NCBI GenBank assembly: GCA_017545045.1
Contig: JAFYDA010000002.1
Coordinates: forward strand, 1 to 64,000
Origin: Prevotella sp.
Lineage (GTDB): Bacteria > Bacteroidota > Bacteroidia > Bacteroidales > Bacteroidaceae
DNA: 64,000 nucleotides
Reading direction: 5' to 3'
Both the position numbers and the translations under genes were made by a program. The notes under the pieces are model-generated. The model was not told where the DNA came from, searched no databases, and saw nothing but the letters and a program-made list of their open reading frames with translations. Shown one piece after another: positions 38,636-45,465 of the stretch (position 1 is its first letter; the number at the start of each line of letters is the position of its first letter).

Positions 38636-39103
38636 ATGGCATACATGTCACAGGAAGGCTATGATAAGTTAATAGCCGAGTTACAGCATTTGGAGGCCGT
38701 GGAGCGTCCTAAAGCATCGGCCGCCATCGCGGAAGCACGCGATAAGGGCGACCTGAGTGAAAATAGTGAGTACGACGCCGCCAAGGAGGCTCAGGGCCAT
38801 CTGGAGGCGAAGATAAACCAGTTGAAACAGGCCATTTCGGAGGCAAAGATTGTGGACACTTCAAGGCTGTCGACTGACGCCGTCCAGATTCTGTCGAAGG
38901 TGGATATGACTAATCTGGCCAACAAGGCTAAAATGTCCTACACCATCGTCAGCGAGAATGAGGCCAACCTGCGCGAGGGCAAGATCAGCATCACTACGCC
39001 CATTGCCCAGGGACTGCTGAACCACAAGGTGGGCGACGAGGTGGAGATCAAGATTCCACGCGGCACCATCAAGTTGCGTATAGACAAGATCACCGTTGGA
39101 TAA
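38636..39103 (+). CDS. greA: Transcript cleavage factor GreA
   Basis: The 155-residue protein has the usual GreA length. The N-terminal coiled coil begins YMSQEGYDKLIAELQHLE and contains ARDKGDLSENSEYDAAKE, in which the Asp and Glu at the coiled-coil tip act in RNA polymerase's secondary channel. The C-terminal FKBP-like domain ends HKVGDEVEIKIPRGTIKLRI. GreA rescues backtracked polymerase by stimulating RNA cleavage. It has a strong promoter but a terminator in its own leader, which points to control by termination. A HIT gene follows 24 bp later, separated by an AATTCACAATTCATAATTC-type linker. Confidence 0.96.
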   Translation: MAYMSQEGYDKLIAELQHLEAVERPKASAAIAEARDKGDLSENSEYDAAKEAQGHLEAKINQLKQAISEAKIVDTSRLSTDAVQILSKVDMTNLANKAKMSYTIVSENEANLREGKISITTPIAQGLLNHKVGDEVEIKIPRGTIKLRIDKITVG

Positions 39104-39127
39104 TTCACAATTCATAATTCACAATTA
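39104..39127 (+). repeat. AT-rich tandem linker between greA and the HIT gene
   Basis: The 24-nt gap is made of AATTCACAATTCATAATTCA-like repeats with a 10-nt period and runs straight to the next ATG. It is similar in style to the linkers at 11824, 42794, 45428 and 60011. Confidence 0.55.
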
Positions 39128-39523
39128 ATGATGGATATATTCAGTAAGATTGCCGCTGGTGAGATTCCCAGCTACAAATGCGCCGAGAACGACGAGTTCT
39201 ACGCTTTTCTTGATATCAATCCTTTGGTGAAGGGGCACACCCTCGTCATTCCCCGTCGCGAAGTCGACTATTTCTTCGACATGGCCGACGATGAGTTAGC
39301 CCGTTACCAGCAGTTTGCCAAGCGTGTGGCCGTTGCCATCAAGAAGGCTTTCCCCTGCCGCAAGGTGGCTCAGGTGGTGCTTGGCCTTGAAGTGGCCCAC
39401 GCCCACATCCACCTCATTCCTATGCAGAGCGAGGCCGATGCCGACTTCCGCCGTGAGAAGTTGAAACTCACGGAAGAGGAATTTAAAGAAATTGCCGCAA
39501 AGATTCGTGAGGAGTTTGTCTGA
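39128..39523 (+). CDS. HIT-family nucleotide-binding hydrolase (Hint-like)
   Basis: The 131-residue protein has the Hint fold. FSKIAAGEIPSYKCAENDEF opens the domain, and LVIPRREVDYFFD follows. The histidine triad is VAHAHIHLIP (about residues 94-103), with the catalytic His in the middle. Such enzymes hydrolyse aminoacyl-AMP and AMP-lysine bonds. Two adjacent Met codons can serve as start. It follows greA by 24 bp, and its stop is directly next to the stop of the converging manC gene. Confidence 0.93.
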   Translation: MMDIFSKIAAGEIPSYKCAENDEFYAFLDINPLVKGHTLVIPRREVDYFFDMADDELARYQQFAKRVAVAIKKAFPCRKVAQVVLGLEVAHAHIHLIPMQSEADADFRREKLKLTEEEFKEIAAKIREEFV

Positions 39524-40615
39524 TTAGACAAACTCCTCGCCGTATTTCAACCTTACTTCATTGATGTATTTACGGATGAGTGCCGACGAGTCGCCCTTTT
39601 TGCAGATGAGCAGCACGTCGCCAGACTCTGCCACGATATAGCCGTTCAGTCCGTGGAGTACGGCCAGGTGACCACTGGGCATCTTGATAATGTTGTCGTG
39701 GCAGTCTTCCATCATCACCTCTGAATCAACGACGACGTTGTCGCCATCATTTTTCTGCATTGCTTCGTATATGGAGTGCCACGTGCCCAGATCGGCCCAT
39801 CCGAAACAACATTTCATGACATAGACATCGGACGATCTCTCCAGTATACCGTTGTCTATTGACATGTTGGGAAACTTCGAGAAATTCTCCTTGACGAAAG
39901 CCCGTTCCTCATCTTTGGTCACCATAACGCCTTCCTGGTCTATCAGTCGGAATACAACAGGGAGGATTTTGCGCAGGCTCATGACCAGATTCTTGATGTT
40001 CGAAAGGAAGATACCCGTGTTCCACAGGAACTCGCCGCTATCCACAAACACTTTTGCAAACTCGCGTTCAGGCTTCTCCGTGAATGACTGTACGCTGAAG
40101 ATGTTTGCCGGACCGGCGGGTTCGCCTGTCTGGATATAGCCGTAGCCAGGCTCCGGGCGTGTCGGCTTGACGCCCATGGCAACCAGACAGTCCTTTTGGG
40201 CTACGAAATCGAAGCATGTACTCACATTCTTTTTGAACTCGTCGTCACCTAAGATGGCTTGGTCTGACGGAATAATGATGACCTGAGCATCTGGACAAAT
40301 ATGCGAAATACGGTATGCAGCCCAAGCCACACTGGGTGCGGTATTGCGGGCTACGGGCTCTGCCAGCACATTGTCGTCAGGCAATTCGGGCAGTTGCTCC
40401 TTTATATAATGTGAATAGTCCTCCTGAGTGCTTACAAAAATGTTTTGTTTCGGTATGACTTGTGTCAATTTGTCGTAGGCTTGCTGTAACTGCGTGCGTC
40501 CCGTTCCGAAGAAGTCAATAAACTGTTTGGGTTTCTCTTTTCGACTGCTAGGCCATAGCCGTAGTCCTACACCACCCGCAAGTATAACACCAAAATGTTT
40601 TTCAGATATTTCCAT
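39524..40615 (-). CDS. manC: Mannose-1-phosphate guanylyltransferase
   Basis: The 363-residue enzyme makes GDP-mannose from GTP and mannose-1-phosphate for capsule, fucose and glycoprotein glycans. The nucleotidyltransferase signature GVILAGGVGLRLWPSSRKEK (about residues 8-27) is complete. Other marks are PKQFIDFFGTGRTQLQQ, NTAPSVAWAAY, FVAQKDCLVAMGVKPTRPE and FTEKPEREFA. The sequence after about residue 270 (CCFGWADLGTWHSIYE) is the zinc-free ManC linker region. The beta-helix isomerase domain of longer ManC/AlgA proteins is absent, so this is a monofunctional form. An upstream TTG would add 22 unlikely residues; ATG 40615 is better. It abuts the HIT gene stop to stop. Confidence 0.93.
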   Translation of the reverse strand: MEISEKHFGVILAGGVGLRLWPSSRKEKPKQFIDFFGTGRTQLQQAYDKLTQVIPKQNIFVSTQEDYSHYIKEQLPELPDDNVLAEPVARNTAPSVAWAAYRISHICPDAQVIIIPSDQAILGDDEFKKNVSTCFDFVAQKDCLVAMGVKPTRPEPGYGYIQTGEPAGPANIFSVQSFTEKPEREFAKVFVDSGEFLWNTGIFLSNIKNLVMSLRKILPVVFRLIDQEGVMVTKDEERAFVKENFSKFPNMSIDNGILERSSDVYVMKCCFGWADLGTWHSIYEAMQKNDGDNVVVDSEVMMEDCHDNIIKMPSGHLAVLHGLNGYIVAESGDVLLICKKGDSSALIRKYINEVRLKYGEEFV

Positions 40616-40652
40616 GTACTTAGATTGATGAGTTAAAACTAATTCGGCGACG

Positions 40653-40683
40653 AAGATACGCAATAAATATGATATTTGCAAGT
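40653..40683 (-). promoter_or_regulatory. manC promoter
   Basis: On minus, TTG at 40683-40681, a 20-bp spacer and TATCTTCG near 40660-40653 fit the consensus with one change (TTCG for TTTG). The leader is about 35 nt. Confidence 0.5.
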
Positions 40684-40709
40684 ATTTTTACGATTTTTAG
40701 CTGAAACTT

Positions 40710-40740
40710 TTTGTCAGTTCAAAAAATCTTATTACCTTTG
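40710..40740 (+). promoter_or_regulatory. tRNA-Leu promoter
   Basis: TTTG at 40710-40713, a 19-bp spacer and TACCTTTG at 40733-40740 match the consensus. The start is predicted just before the mature 5' end of the tRNA. Confidence 0.7.
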
Positions 40741-40753
40741 CACCGCTTTTGAA

Positions 40754-40835
40754 GCCCAGATGGCGGAATCGGTAGACGCGCTGGTCTCAAACACCAGTGG
40801 GGCAACCCGTGCCGGTTCGACCCCGGCTCTGGGTA
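40754..40835 (+). tRNA. tRNA-Leu (anticodon CAA)
   Basis: The acceptor GCCCAGA pairs with TCTGGGT. The D-arm is GGCGGAATCGGTAGACGC, and the anticodon arm CTGGT-CTCAAAC-ACCAG has CAA at positions 34-36 (reads UUG). A variable arm (TGGGGCAACCCGT region) marks it as a class II tRNA. The T-arm is GCCGGTTCGACCCCGGC. The discriminator base is A. The CCA end is not encoded. A terminator follows at 40853. Confidence 0.95.
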
Positions 40836-40852
40836 CTACAGGCTCAAAGTGA

Positions 40853-40880
40853 GGGGAATCTTCGGATTCCCTATTTTTAT
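40853..40880 (+). terminator. Intrinsic terminator of tRNA-Leu
   Basis: GGGAATC and GATTCCC form a stem closed by a UUCG tetraloop, followed by TATTTTTATTT. It is the natural end of the tRNA transcript. Confidence 0.85.
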
Positions 40881-40948
40881 TTCCTCGTAACCTTTTTTGT
40901 TTCTTGAAATCTTTTTATGTGTTCGATTGTGAAGGCCGGAATTTACGC

Positions 40949-41020
40949 GGAGCCTCCGCAGATTTCTGGGGAGCCTCCGCAGAATTACAGGGAGCCTCCG
41001 CAGAATTCTGTAGAGGCTCC
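40949..41020. repeat. Phased palindrome array C (21-bp period, four units)
   Basis: GGAGCCTCC occurs three times in the same orientation at centres 40953, 40974 and 40995, then AGAGGCTCC at centre 41016: exactly 21 bp each. The linkers CAGATTTCTG (centre 40963.5) and CAGAATTCTG (centre 41005.5) are themselves palindromes halfway between, so symmetry axes follow every 10.5 bp. The middle linker is CAGAATTACAG. It lies 42 bp behind the stop of the converging acyl-CoA ligase gene. Confidence 0.95.
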
Positions 41021-41061
41021 CTGTAAAATCGTTCTTTTTGTGCTTGTCGGCTGCCTTGTGT

Positions 41062-42789
41062 TCAGACGACTTCGATGCCTTGCTCTTCGCAGAGTTTCAG
41101 GCTCATCTCCTTCAGCTTGAACTTCTGGATTTTTCCAGAGCCGGTGAGCGGGAATTCCTTGATGAAGAACACGTACTTCGGAATCTTGTAGCGGGCAATC
41201 TTGCCGCGACAGAACAGCTGTACGTCCTCGGGCGTCATCTGTGCGCCTTCTTCCAGGATGATGAAGGCGCCCACGGCCTCGCCGTATTTCTTCGACGGTA
41301 CGGCAGCCACCTGTACGTCGCGGATGCCGGGCATGTGATAGAGGAACTCCTCTATCTCGCGTGGGTAGATGTTCTCGCCGCCGCGGATAATCATGTCCTT
41401 GATGCGGCCCGTAATCTTATAAAAACCTTCTTCGTCCTTCACGCCCAGGTCGCCGGAGTGCAGATAGCCGTTCTTGTCGATCACCTCTGCCGTGGCCTCT
41501 GGGTTCTTGTAGTAGCCTTTCATCACGTTGAAACCCTTGCAGCACATTTCGCCCTGCACGCCGACGGGACATTCCTCGCCGGTCTCGGGGTCGAGTACTT
41601 TTACGTCCACGAACGGGAAGTCGCGGCCTACCGTGGTGCAGCGCTGCTCGAAGGTATCGTTCAGACAGGTCTGCGTCATGCCGGGCGAGCTCTCCGTCAG
41701 TCCGTAGACGCTGGTGATGGTCATATACATCTTCTCCGACACCTGCTTCATCAGTTCGATAGGACAGAGCGAGCCCGCCATGATGCCCGTACGCAGACAG
41801 GTGAGGTCGAACATCGAGAACATCGGGTGGTTCAGCTCTGCGATGAACATCGTCGGCACGCCATAGACGGCCGTACACCTTTCTTTATGTATAGAGGCGA
41901 GCACCACGAGGGGGTCGAACTTCTCGACCATCACTTCCGTACAGCCGTGGGTCAGACAGTTCATGGTGGCCAGCACCACGCCGAAGCAATGGAACAGCGG
42001 CACGCACACGCAGAGCTTGTCGTCCTGCGTAAAGCCCATGTTCTCGCCAGTGAAATAGCCGTCGTTGGAAATGCCGAAATGGGTCAGCATCACACCCTTG
42101 GGGAAACCGGTGGTGCCGCTGGTGTACTGCATGTTGCACACGTCGTAGCAACTCACCTGCTTTTTCATCTCGTTGAGCGTCTCGTCCTCGATGTTCTGTC
42201 CCAGCAGCAGCAGTTCGGCCGTGTTGTACATGCCGCGATACTTCTCCATACCTATATATACTACGTTCTTCAGGAAGGGGAAGCGTTCGCTGTTCAGGTG
42301 GCCGCGCTCGCAGGTTTTCAGTTCCGGCAGCATGGTGTAGGTCATGTCCACGTAGTTGCAGTCCCACGTGCCGTCAGTGATGCAGAGTACCTCCATGTCG
42401 GAGTCCTTGCACAGATATTCCAGTTCGTTCTGCTTGTAGTTGGTGTTCACCGTCACCAGCACGGCGCCGATTTTTGCGGTGGCGTAGAGAAAGGTCAGCC
42501 AGTCGGGCACGTTGGTGGCCCAGATACCTACGTTTGAGCCGCGCTTCACGCCGATGGCAATCAGACCCTTGGCCAGATTGTCTACGCGCTCGTTGAATTT
42601 CGACCATGTAAAGCGCAGGTCGCGGTCAGAGTAAACTATATATTCCTTATCCGGCGTAGTCTCGGCCCAGTATTCTAGCCATTCGCCTAAGGTCCGTTCC
42701 CACAGCTTGTATCCCTCCGAACCAGTCTCGGCCGGATAAGTTCTATCGGGCAGCGGTCTGCCCGCCATATCGTACTTTACATCACTCAT
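41062..42789 (-). CDS. Long-chain acyl-CoA ligase / AMP-binding enzyme
   Basis: The 575-residue enzyme activates a carboxylic acid, probably a fatty acid, with ATP to acyl-AMP and then acyl-CoA. The ATP-binding motif [16 protein letters not shown] is at about residue 221. Others are [11 protein letters not shown] (A5), [19 protein letters not shown] (A7) and [20 protein letters not shown] (A8). The C-terminal catalytic Lys lies in [16 protein letters not shown] (A10). The ATG at 42789 is the start; a TTG at 42798 would lie in the repeat. It is 41 bp behind the XRE-cupin regulator gene in the same direction, and the two are probably co-transcribed. Chain-length preference cannot be told. Confidence 0.93.
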   Translation of the reverse strand: MSDVKYDMAGRPLPDRTYPAETGSEGYKLWERTLGEWLEYWAETTPDKEYIVYSDRDLRFTWSKFNERVDNLAKGLIAIGVKRGSNVGIWATNVPDWLTFLYATAKIGAVLVTVNTNYKQNELEYLCKDSDMEVLCITDGTWDCNYVDMTYTMLPELKTCERGHLNSERFPFLKNVVYIGMEKYRGMYNTAELLLLGQNIEDETLNEMKKQVSCYDVCNMQYTSGTTGFPKGVMLTHFGISNDGYFTGENMGFTQDDKLCVCVPLFHCFGVVLATMNCLTHGCTEVMVEKFDPLVVLASIHKERCTAVYGVPTMFIAELNHPMFSMFDLTCLRTGIMAGSLCPIELMKQVSEKMYMTITSVYGLTESSPGMTQTCLNDTFEQRCTTVGRDFPFVDVKVLDPETGEECPVGVQGEMCCKGFNVMKGYYKNPEATAEVIDKNGYLHSGDLGVKDEEGFYKITGRIKDMIIRGGENIYPREIEEFLYHMPGIRDVQVAAVPSKKYGEAVGAFIILEEGAQMTPEDVQLFCRGKIARYKIPKYVFFIKEFPLTGSGKIQKFKLKEMSLKLCEEQGIEVV

Positions 42790-42793
42790 AATG

Positions 42794-42828
42794 TTCAATG
42801 CTCAATGCTCAATGTTCAATGTTCAATG
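42794..42828 (-). repeat. Five tandem heptamers between the regulator and the ligase gene
   Basis: Plus-strand units TTCAATG, CTCAATG, CTCAATG, TTCAATG and TTCAATG follow each other with no gap at 42794-42828, filling almost the whole 41-bp intergenic space. Confidence 0.85.
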
Positions 42829-42830
42829 AA

Positions 42831-43415
42831 TTAAAATGGTATGTAAACTACTGCGAGAATCTTTGCACTCTTGCCGGGGGCACCGTGCACGTGGTGCTTC
42901 ACGATGCTGTCGTAGAAAATCGAGTCGCCCTCTTTCAGGTTGTAGGTGTCCTTGCCGTACACAATCTCCACCTCGCCCTGCATGACGTAAATGAACTCCT
43001 CGCCCTCGTGGGCCGAGAGCTGGAACTCAGGACTCTCCTCAGGATTGATGTCGATGACGAACGGCTCCATGTGGCGACCAGCCTTCTGCTGTGCCAGCGG
43101 GTGATACTCCATGTGCTTGCGGGCATCGGTGGCATCGTTGCTGAAGCTGATGCTGGTTTCGCGCTCACGGTCGGCAGCACGACATACGACGGGGCCCAGA
43201 GCGTCGCTATCATCCATAAAAGTACCCAGGCGCACGCCTAATGCACGGGCTATCTTGATGAGCGGTCCTAATGAGGGCAGGTTTTGGTCACTTTCAATGG
43301 AACTGATTTGTTCGACAGTCAGTCCGCTACGTTCGGCCACCTCTTCGATGGTCAGATTCTTGGACTCGCGTAGTCCTTTGATTTTGTGTCCTACGATTGT
43401 GTTGTTGTTCGACAT
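42831..43415 (-). CDS. XRE-family regulator with C-terminal cupin domain
   Basis: The 194-residue protein has an N-terminal XRE helix-turn-helix (about residues 8-62: IKGLRESKNLTIEEVAERSG, then LTVEQISSIESDQNLPSLG) and a C-terminal cupin (about 115-190: FQLSAHEGEEFIYVMQGEVE). The cupin has the GEEF and HVHGAPGKS elements that line a small-molecule pocket. This family often controls a neighbouring metabolic gene; here the likely target is the acyl-CoA ligase operon it heads. A -7 TAACTTTG is at 43456-43463 (minus). The inducer is unknown. Confidence 0.92.
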   Translation of the reverse strand: MSNNNTIVGHKIKGLRESKNLTIEEVAERSGLTVEQISSIESDQNLPSLGPLIKIARALGVRLGTFMDDSDALGPVVCRAADRERETSISFSNDATDARKHMEYHPLAQQKAGRHMEPFVIDINPEESPEFQLSAHEGEEFIYVMQGEVEIVYGKDTYNLKEGDSIFYDSIVKHHVHGAPGKSAKILAVVYIPF

Positions 43416-43455
43416 GTTCTTTCTATTATAGTCTAACTTGGTTTGAAAAATCGTG

Positions 43456-43463
43456 CAAAGTTA
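43456..43463 (-). promoter_or_regulatory. -7 element of the XRE-cupin regulator operon
   Basis: TAACTTTG on minus matches the consensus. No exact TTTG is seen at 20 bp upstream, so the promoter may be autoregulated or weak. Confidence 0.5.
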
Positions 43464-43562
43464 CAAATTATAGCCGAAAAACTATTCTTTTTTTTGGGAA
43501 GATTAACACAATTACGTGCTGAAATACAATAAAAAAGAAGTTTTGCCCGTTACTTATACCGT

Positions 43563-44714
43563 ATGCAGTGGACAGACAGAATACGTCAGGTGAAAATCCT
43601 CTTGGTCATTGCGGCACTGATTATTGCCGTGGTGTCGCTGTTGGTGTCACACTATCTCGTACACGACCTGCAGCGTGAGGAACGTAACAAGATGGAGACA
43701 TGGGCAGAGGCACTCCATGCGCTGAACGAAGCTGACGAGACAACAGACTTGACGCTGGTGCTGAACGTGATGCAGTCGAACAACACCATCCCCGTCATCG
43801 TGCTCAATCGCGACGGCACCGTTACCGACAGCCGCAACATAGAAGTGAAGGGCAGTGACTCGGCAGCTTATGTGAAAGCGTATGCAGAACGGATGTTACG
43901 TGCTGGCGACTATATCAAAATAACCTATGGCGACTCTACGGACTACCAGTTTGTATGCTACGATGAGTCGACAATGCTGAAGCGCCTGACGCAGTGGCCC
44001 TATGTGCAGCTGGGCATCGTGATGATATTCGTCGTGGTGGCCATCTTTGCCCTGCTGTCGTCGAAGAAGGCCGAGCAGAACAAAGTGTGGGTCGGACTGT
44101 CGAAGGAGACTGCCCACCAGCTGGGCACGCCCATCTCGTCGCTGATGGCATGGGTGGAAATCCTGAAGGAGAACTATCCGCAGGACGACCTGATACCGGA
44201 AATGGACAAGGATGTCAAGCGTCTGGAACGTATTGCCGAGCGTTTCTCGAAGATTGGTTCGCTGCCCGAACCCGTTGAATCATCCATGAACGAGGTCATC
44301 GACCATGTGGTCGACTACATGGATCGCCGCACATCCAAGAAGGTGGAGATGGTACGTCGGCTGCCCGATCACGATGTGCGCGTCAAGATGAACGCCTCGC
44401 TTTTTGAGTGGGTGATAGAGAATCTGTGTAAAAACGCCGTCGATGCCATGGAGGGCAAAGGACGCATTGTGCTGACGCTCATGGAGGAACCCGGACGTGT
44501 GGTGATTGAGGTGGCCGACAATGGCAAGGGCATCCGCAAAAAAGACATCAAGAATGTGTTTACGCCAGGTTTCACCACCAAGAAGCGCGGATGGGGACTT
44601 GGGCTCTCGCTGGCAAAGCGCATCGTCGAGGAATACCACAAAGGCCGCATCTTTGTCAAGCAGTCGGAGGTGGGAAAAGGCACGGCGTTCCGTATAGAAT
44701 TACGAAGCCGTTGA
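43563..44714 (+). CDS. Sensor histidine kinase (orphan)
   Basis: The 383-residue membrane kinase has an N-terminal helix (about residues 10-32) and a periplasmic sensor region of about 120 residues. A second helix follows (WPYVQLGIVMIFVVVAIFAL, about 145-165). The H-box is LSKETAHQLGTPISSLM with the phosphorylated His at 185. The ATPase domain has the N-box IENLCKNAVDAME, the G1 box ADNGKGIRKKDI and the G2 box GWGLGLSLAKRI. No response regulator is adjacent, so its partner is unknown. The plus-strand hairpin at 44744-44773 may end its transcript before ruvA. Confidence 0.92.
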   Translation: MQWTDRIRQVKILLVIAALIIAVVSLLVSHYLVHDLQREERNKMETWAEALHALNEADETTDLTLVLNVMQSNNTIPVIVLNRDGTVTDSRNIEVKGSDSAAYVKAYAERMLRAGDYIKITYGDSTDYQFVCYDESTMLKRLTQWPYVQLGIVMIFVVVAIFALLSSKKAEQNKVWVGLSKETAHQLGTPISSLMAWVEILKENYPQDDLIPEMDKDVKRLERIAERFSKIGSLPEPVESSMNEVIDHVVDYMDRRTSKKVEMVRRLPDHDVRVKMNASLFEWVIENLCKNAVDAMEGKGRIVLTLMEEPGRVVIEVADNGKGIRKKDIKNVFTPGFTTKKRGWGLGLSLAKRIVEEYHKGRIFVKQSEVGKGTAFRIELRSR

Positions 44715-44743
44715 AAAATATGGGAAAGAAGTAATGTAGTAAG

Positions 44744-44773
44744 ACAATAACGGGGCCGTCTGTTCGTTATTGT
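44744..44773 (+). terminator. Hairpin between the histidine kinase gene and ruvA
   Basis: ACAATAACG (44744-44752) pairs with CGTTATTGT (44765-44773) with a 12-nt loop. The following bases are AT-rich but not a clean U-tract, so it may be a weak terminator. Confidence 0.45.
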
Positions 44774-44803
44774 ATTGTATATATACATCACAAAGAAGAA
44801 TTT

Positions 44804-45427
44804 ATGATAGAATACATCAGGGGCGAGCTGACAGAGCTGACGCCCGCATTAGCTACGGTTGAGGCTGCAGGCGTTGGATACGGACTTTGTATTTCGCTGA
44901 ATACGTATAGTGCCATTCAGAGGCTGCGGGGAGACAACGGGAACAAGAGGGAAGTAAAACTCTACGTCTACGAAGCAATCCGCGAAGATGCGTACGTACT
45001 CTATGGCTTTGCAGACAAGAAGGAGCGCGAGATGTTCTGTCTGCTCATCACGGTGAGCGGTGTGGGTACGAATACAGCCCGCATGATGCTGTCGGGAATG
45101 AGCACCAGCGAGCTGTGCAATGCCATCTCTACGGGGAATGCAAAACTGATACAGAGTATTAAGGGCGTGGGAAAGATGACGGCACAGCGCCTCATTGTAG
45201 ATCTGCGCGACAAGATTGTCGCATTGGGTATTGCCGATGAAATTCCAGCTGGCGGCACGATGGCTGCACCTGTCAATAATGCCGTGCGCGACGAAGCCGT
45301 GGCGGCCTTGACCATGCTGGGCTTCTCGCCTGCTCCAACGCAGAAGGTGGTGGTGCAGATTTTGCAGCAGCAGCCGACGCTGCCCGTGGAGCAAGTCGTG
45401 AAGTTAGCACTGAAGCAGATAAAGTGA
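44804..45427 (+). CDS. ruvA: Holliday junction DNA helicase subunit RuvA
   Basis: The 207-residue protein has the three RuvA domains. The N-terminal OB fold is [20 protein letters not shown] (acidic-pin region further on). The middle helix-hairpin-helix motifs are [18 protein letters not shown] and [21 protein letters not shown]. The C-terminal RuvB-binding domain has [20 protein letters not shown]. RuvA binds four-way junctions and loads RuvB for branch migration. It precedes sprA, an arrangement seen in many Bacteroidetes. The 38-bp gap to sprA is a GTGAAAA-type repeat. Confidence 0.96.
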   Translation: MIEYIRGELTELTPALATVEAAGVGYGLCISLNTYSAIQRLRGDNGNKREVKLYVYEAIREDAYVLYGFADKKEREMFCLLITVSGVGTNTARMMLSGMSTSELCNAISTGNAKLIQSIKGVGKMTAQRLIVDLRDKIVALGIADEIPAGGTMAAPVNNAVRDEAVAALTMLGFSPAPTQKVVVQILQQQPTLPVEQVVKLALKQIK

Positions 45428-45465
45428 AGAGCGAAAAGTGAAGAATGACGAGTGGTGAGTGAAAA
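45428..45465 (+). repeat. GTGAAAA-type linker between ruvA and sprA
   Basis: The gap consists of degenerate GTGAAGA/GTGAAAA units with about a 7-10 nt rhythm. It ends with GTG at 45466, the start of sprA in this frame, so the repeat creates the start codon. Confidence 0.55.

Noticed and set aside
40616..40681. N-terminal extension of ManC from a TTG
   Set aside because: It would overlap the promoter region, and the conserved N-terminus of the family begins at ATG 40615.
40949..41020. CRISPR array
   Set aside because: The units are 21 bp, degenerate and palindromic, with no unique spacers of 30 bp or more, and no cas gene is in the window.
41038..42537. A 499-codon plus-strand frame opposite the acyl-CoA ligase gene
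   Set aside because: Antisense to a gene with all adenylation motifs; His/Val/Leu-rich shadow composition.
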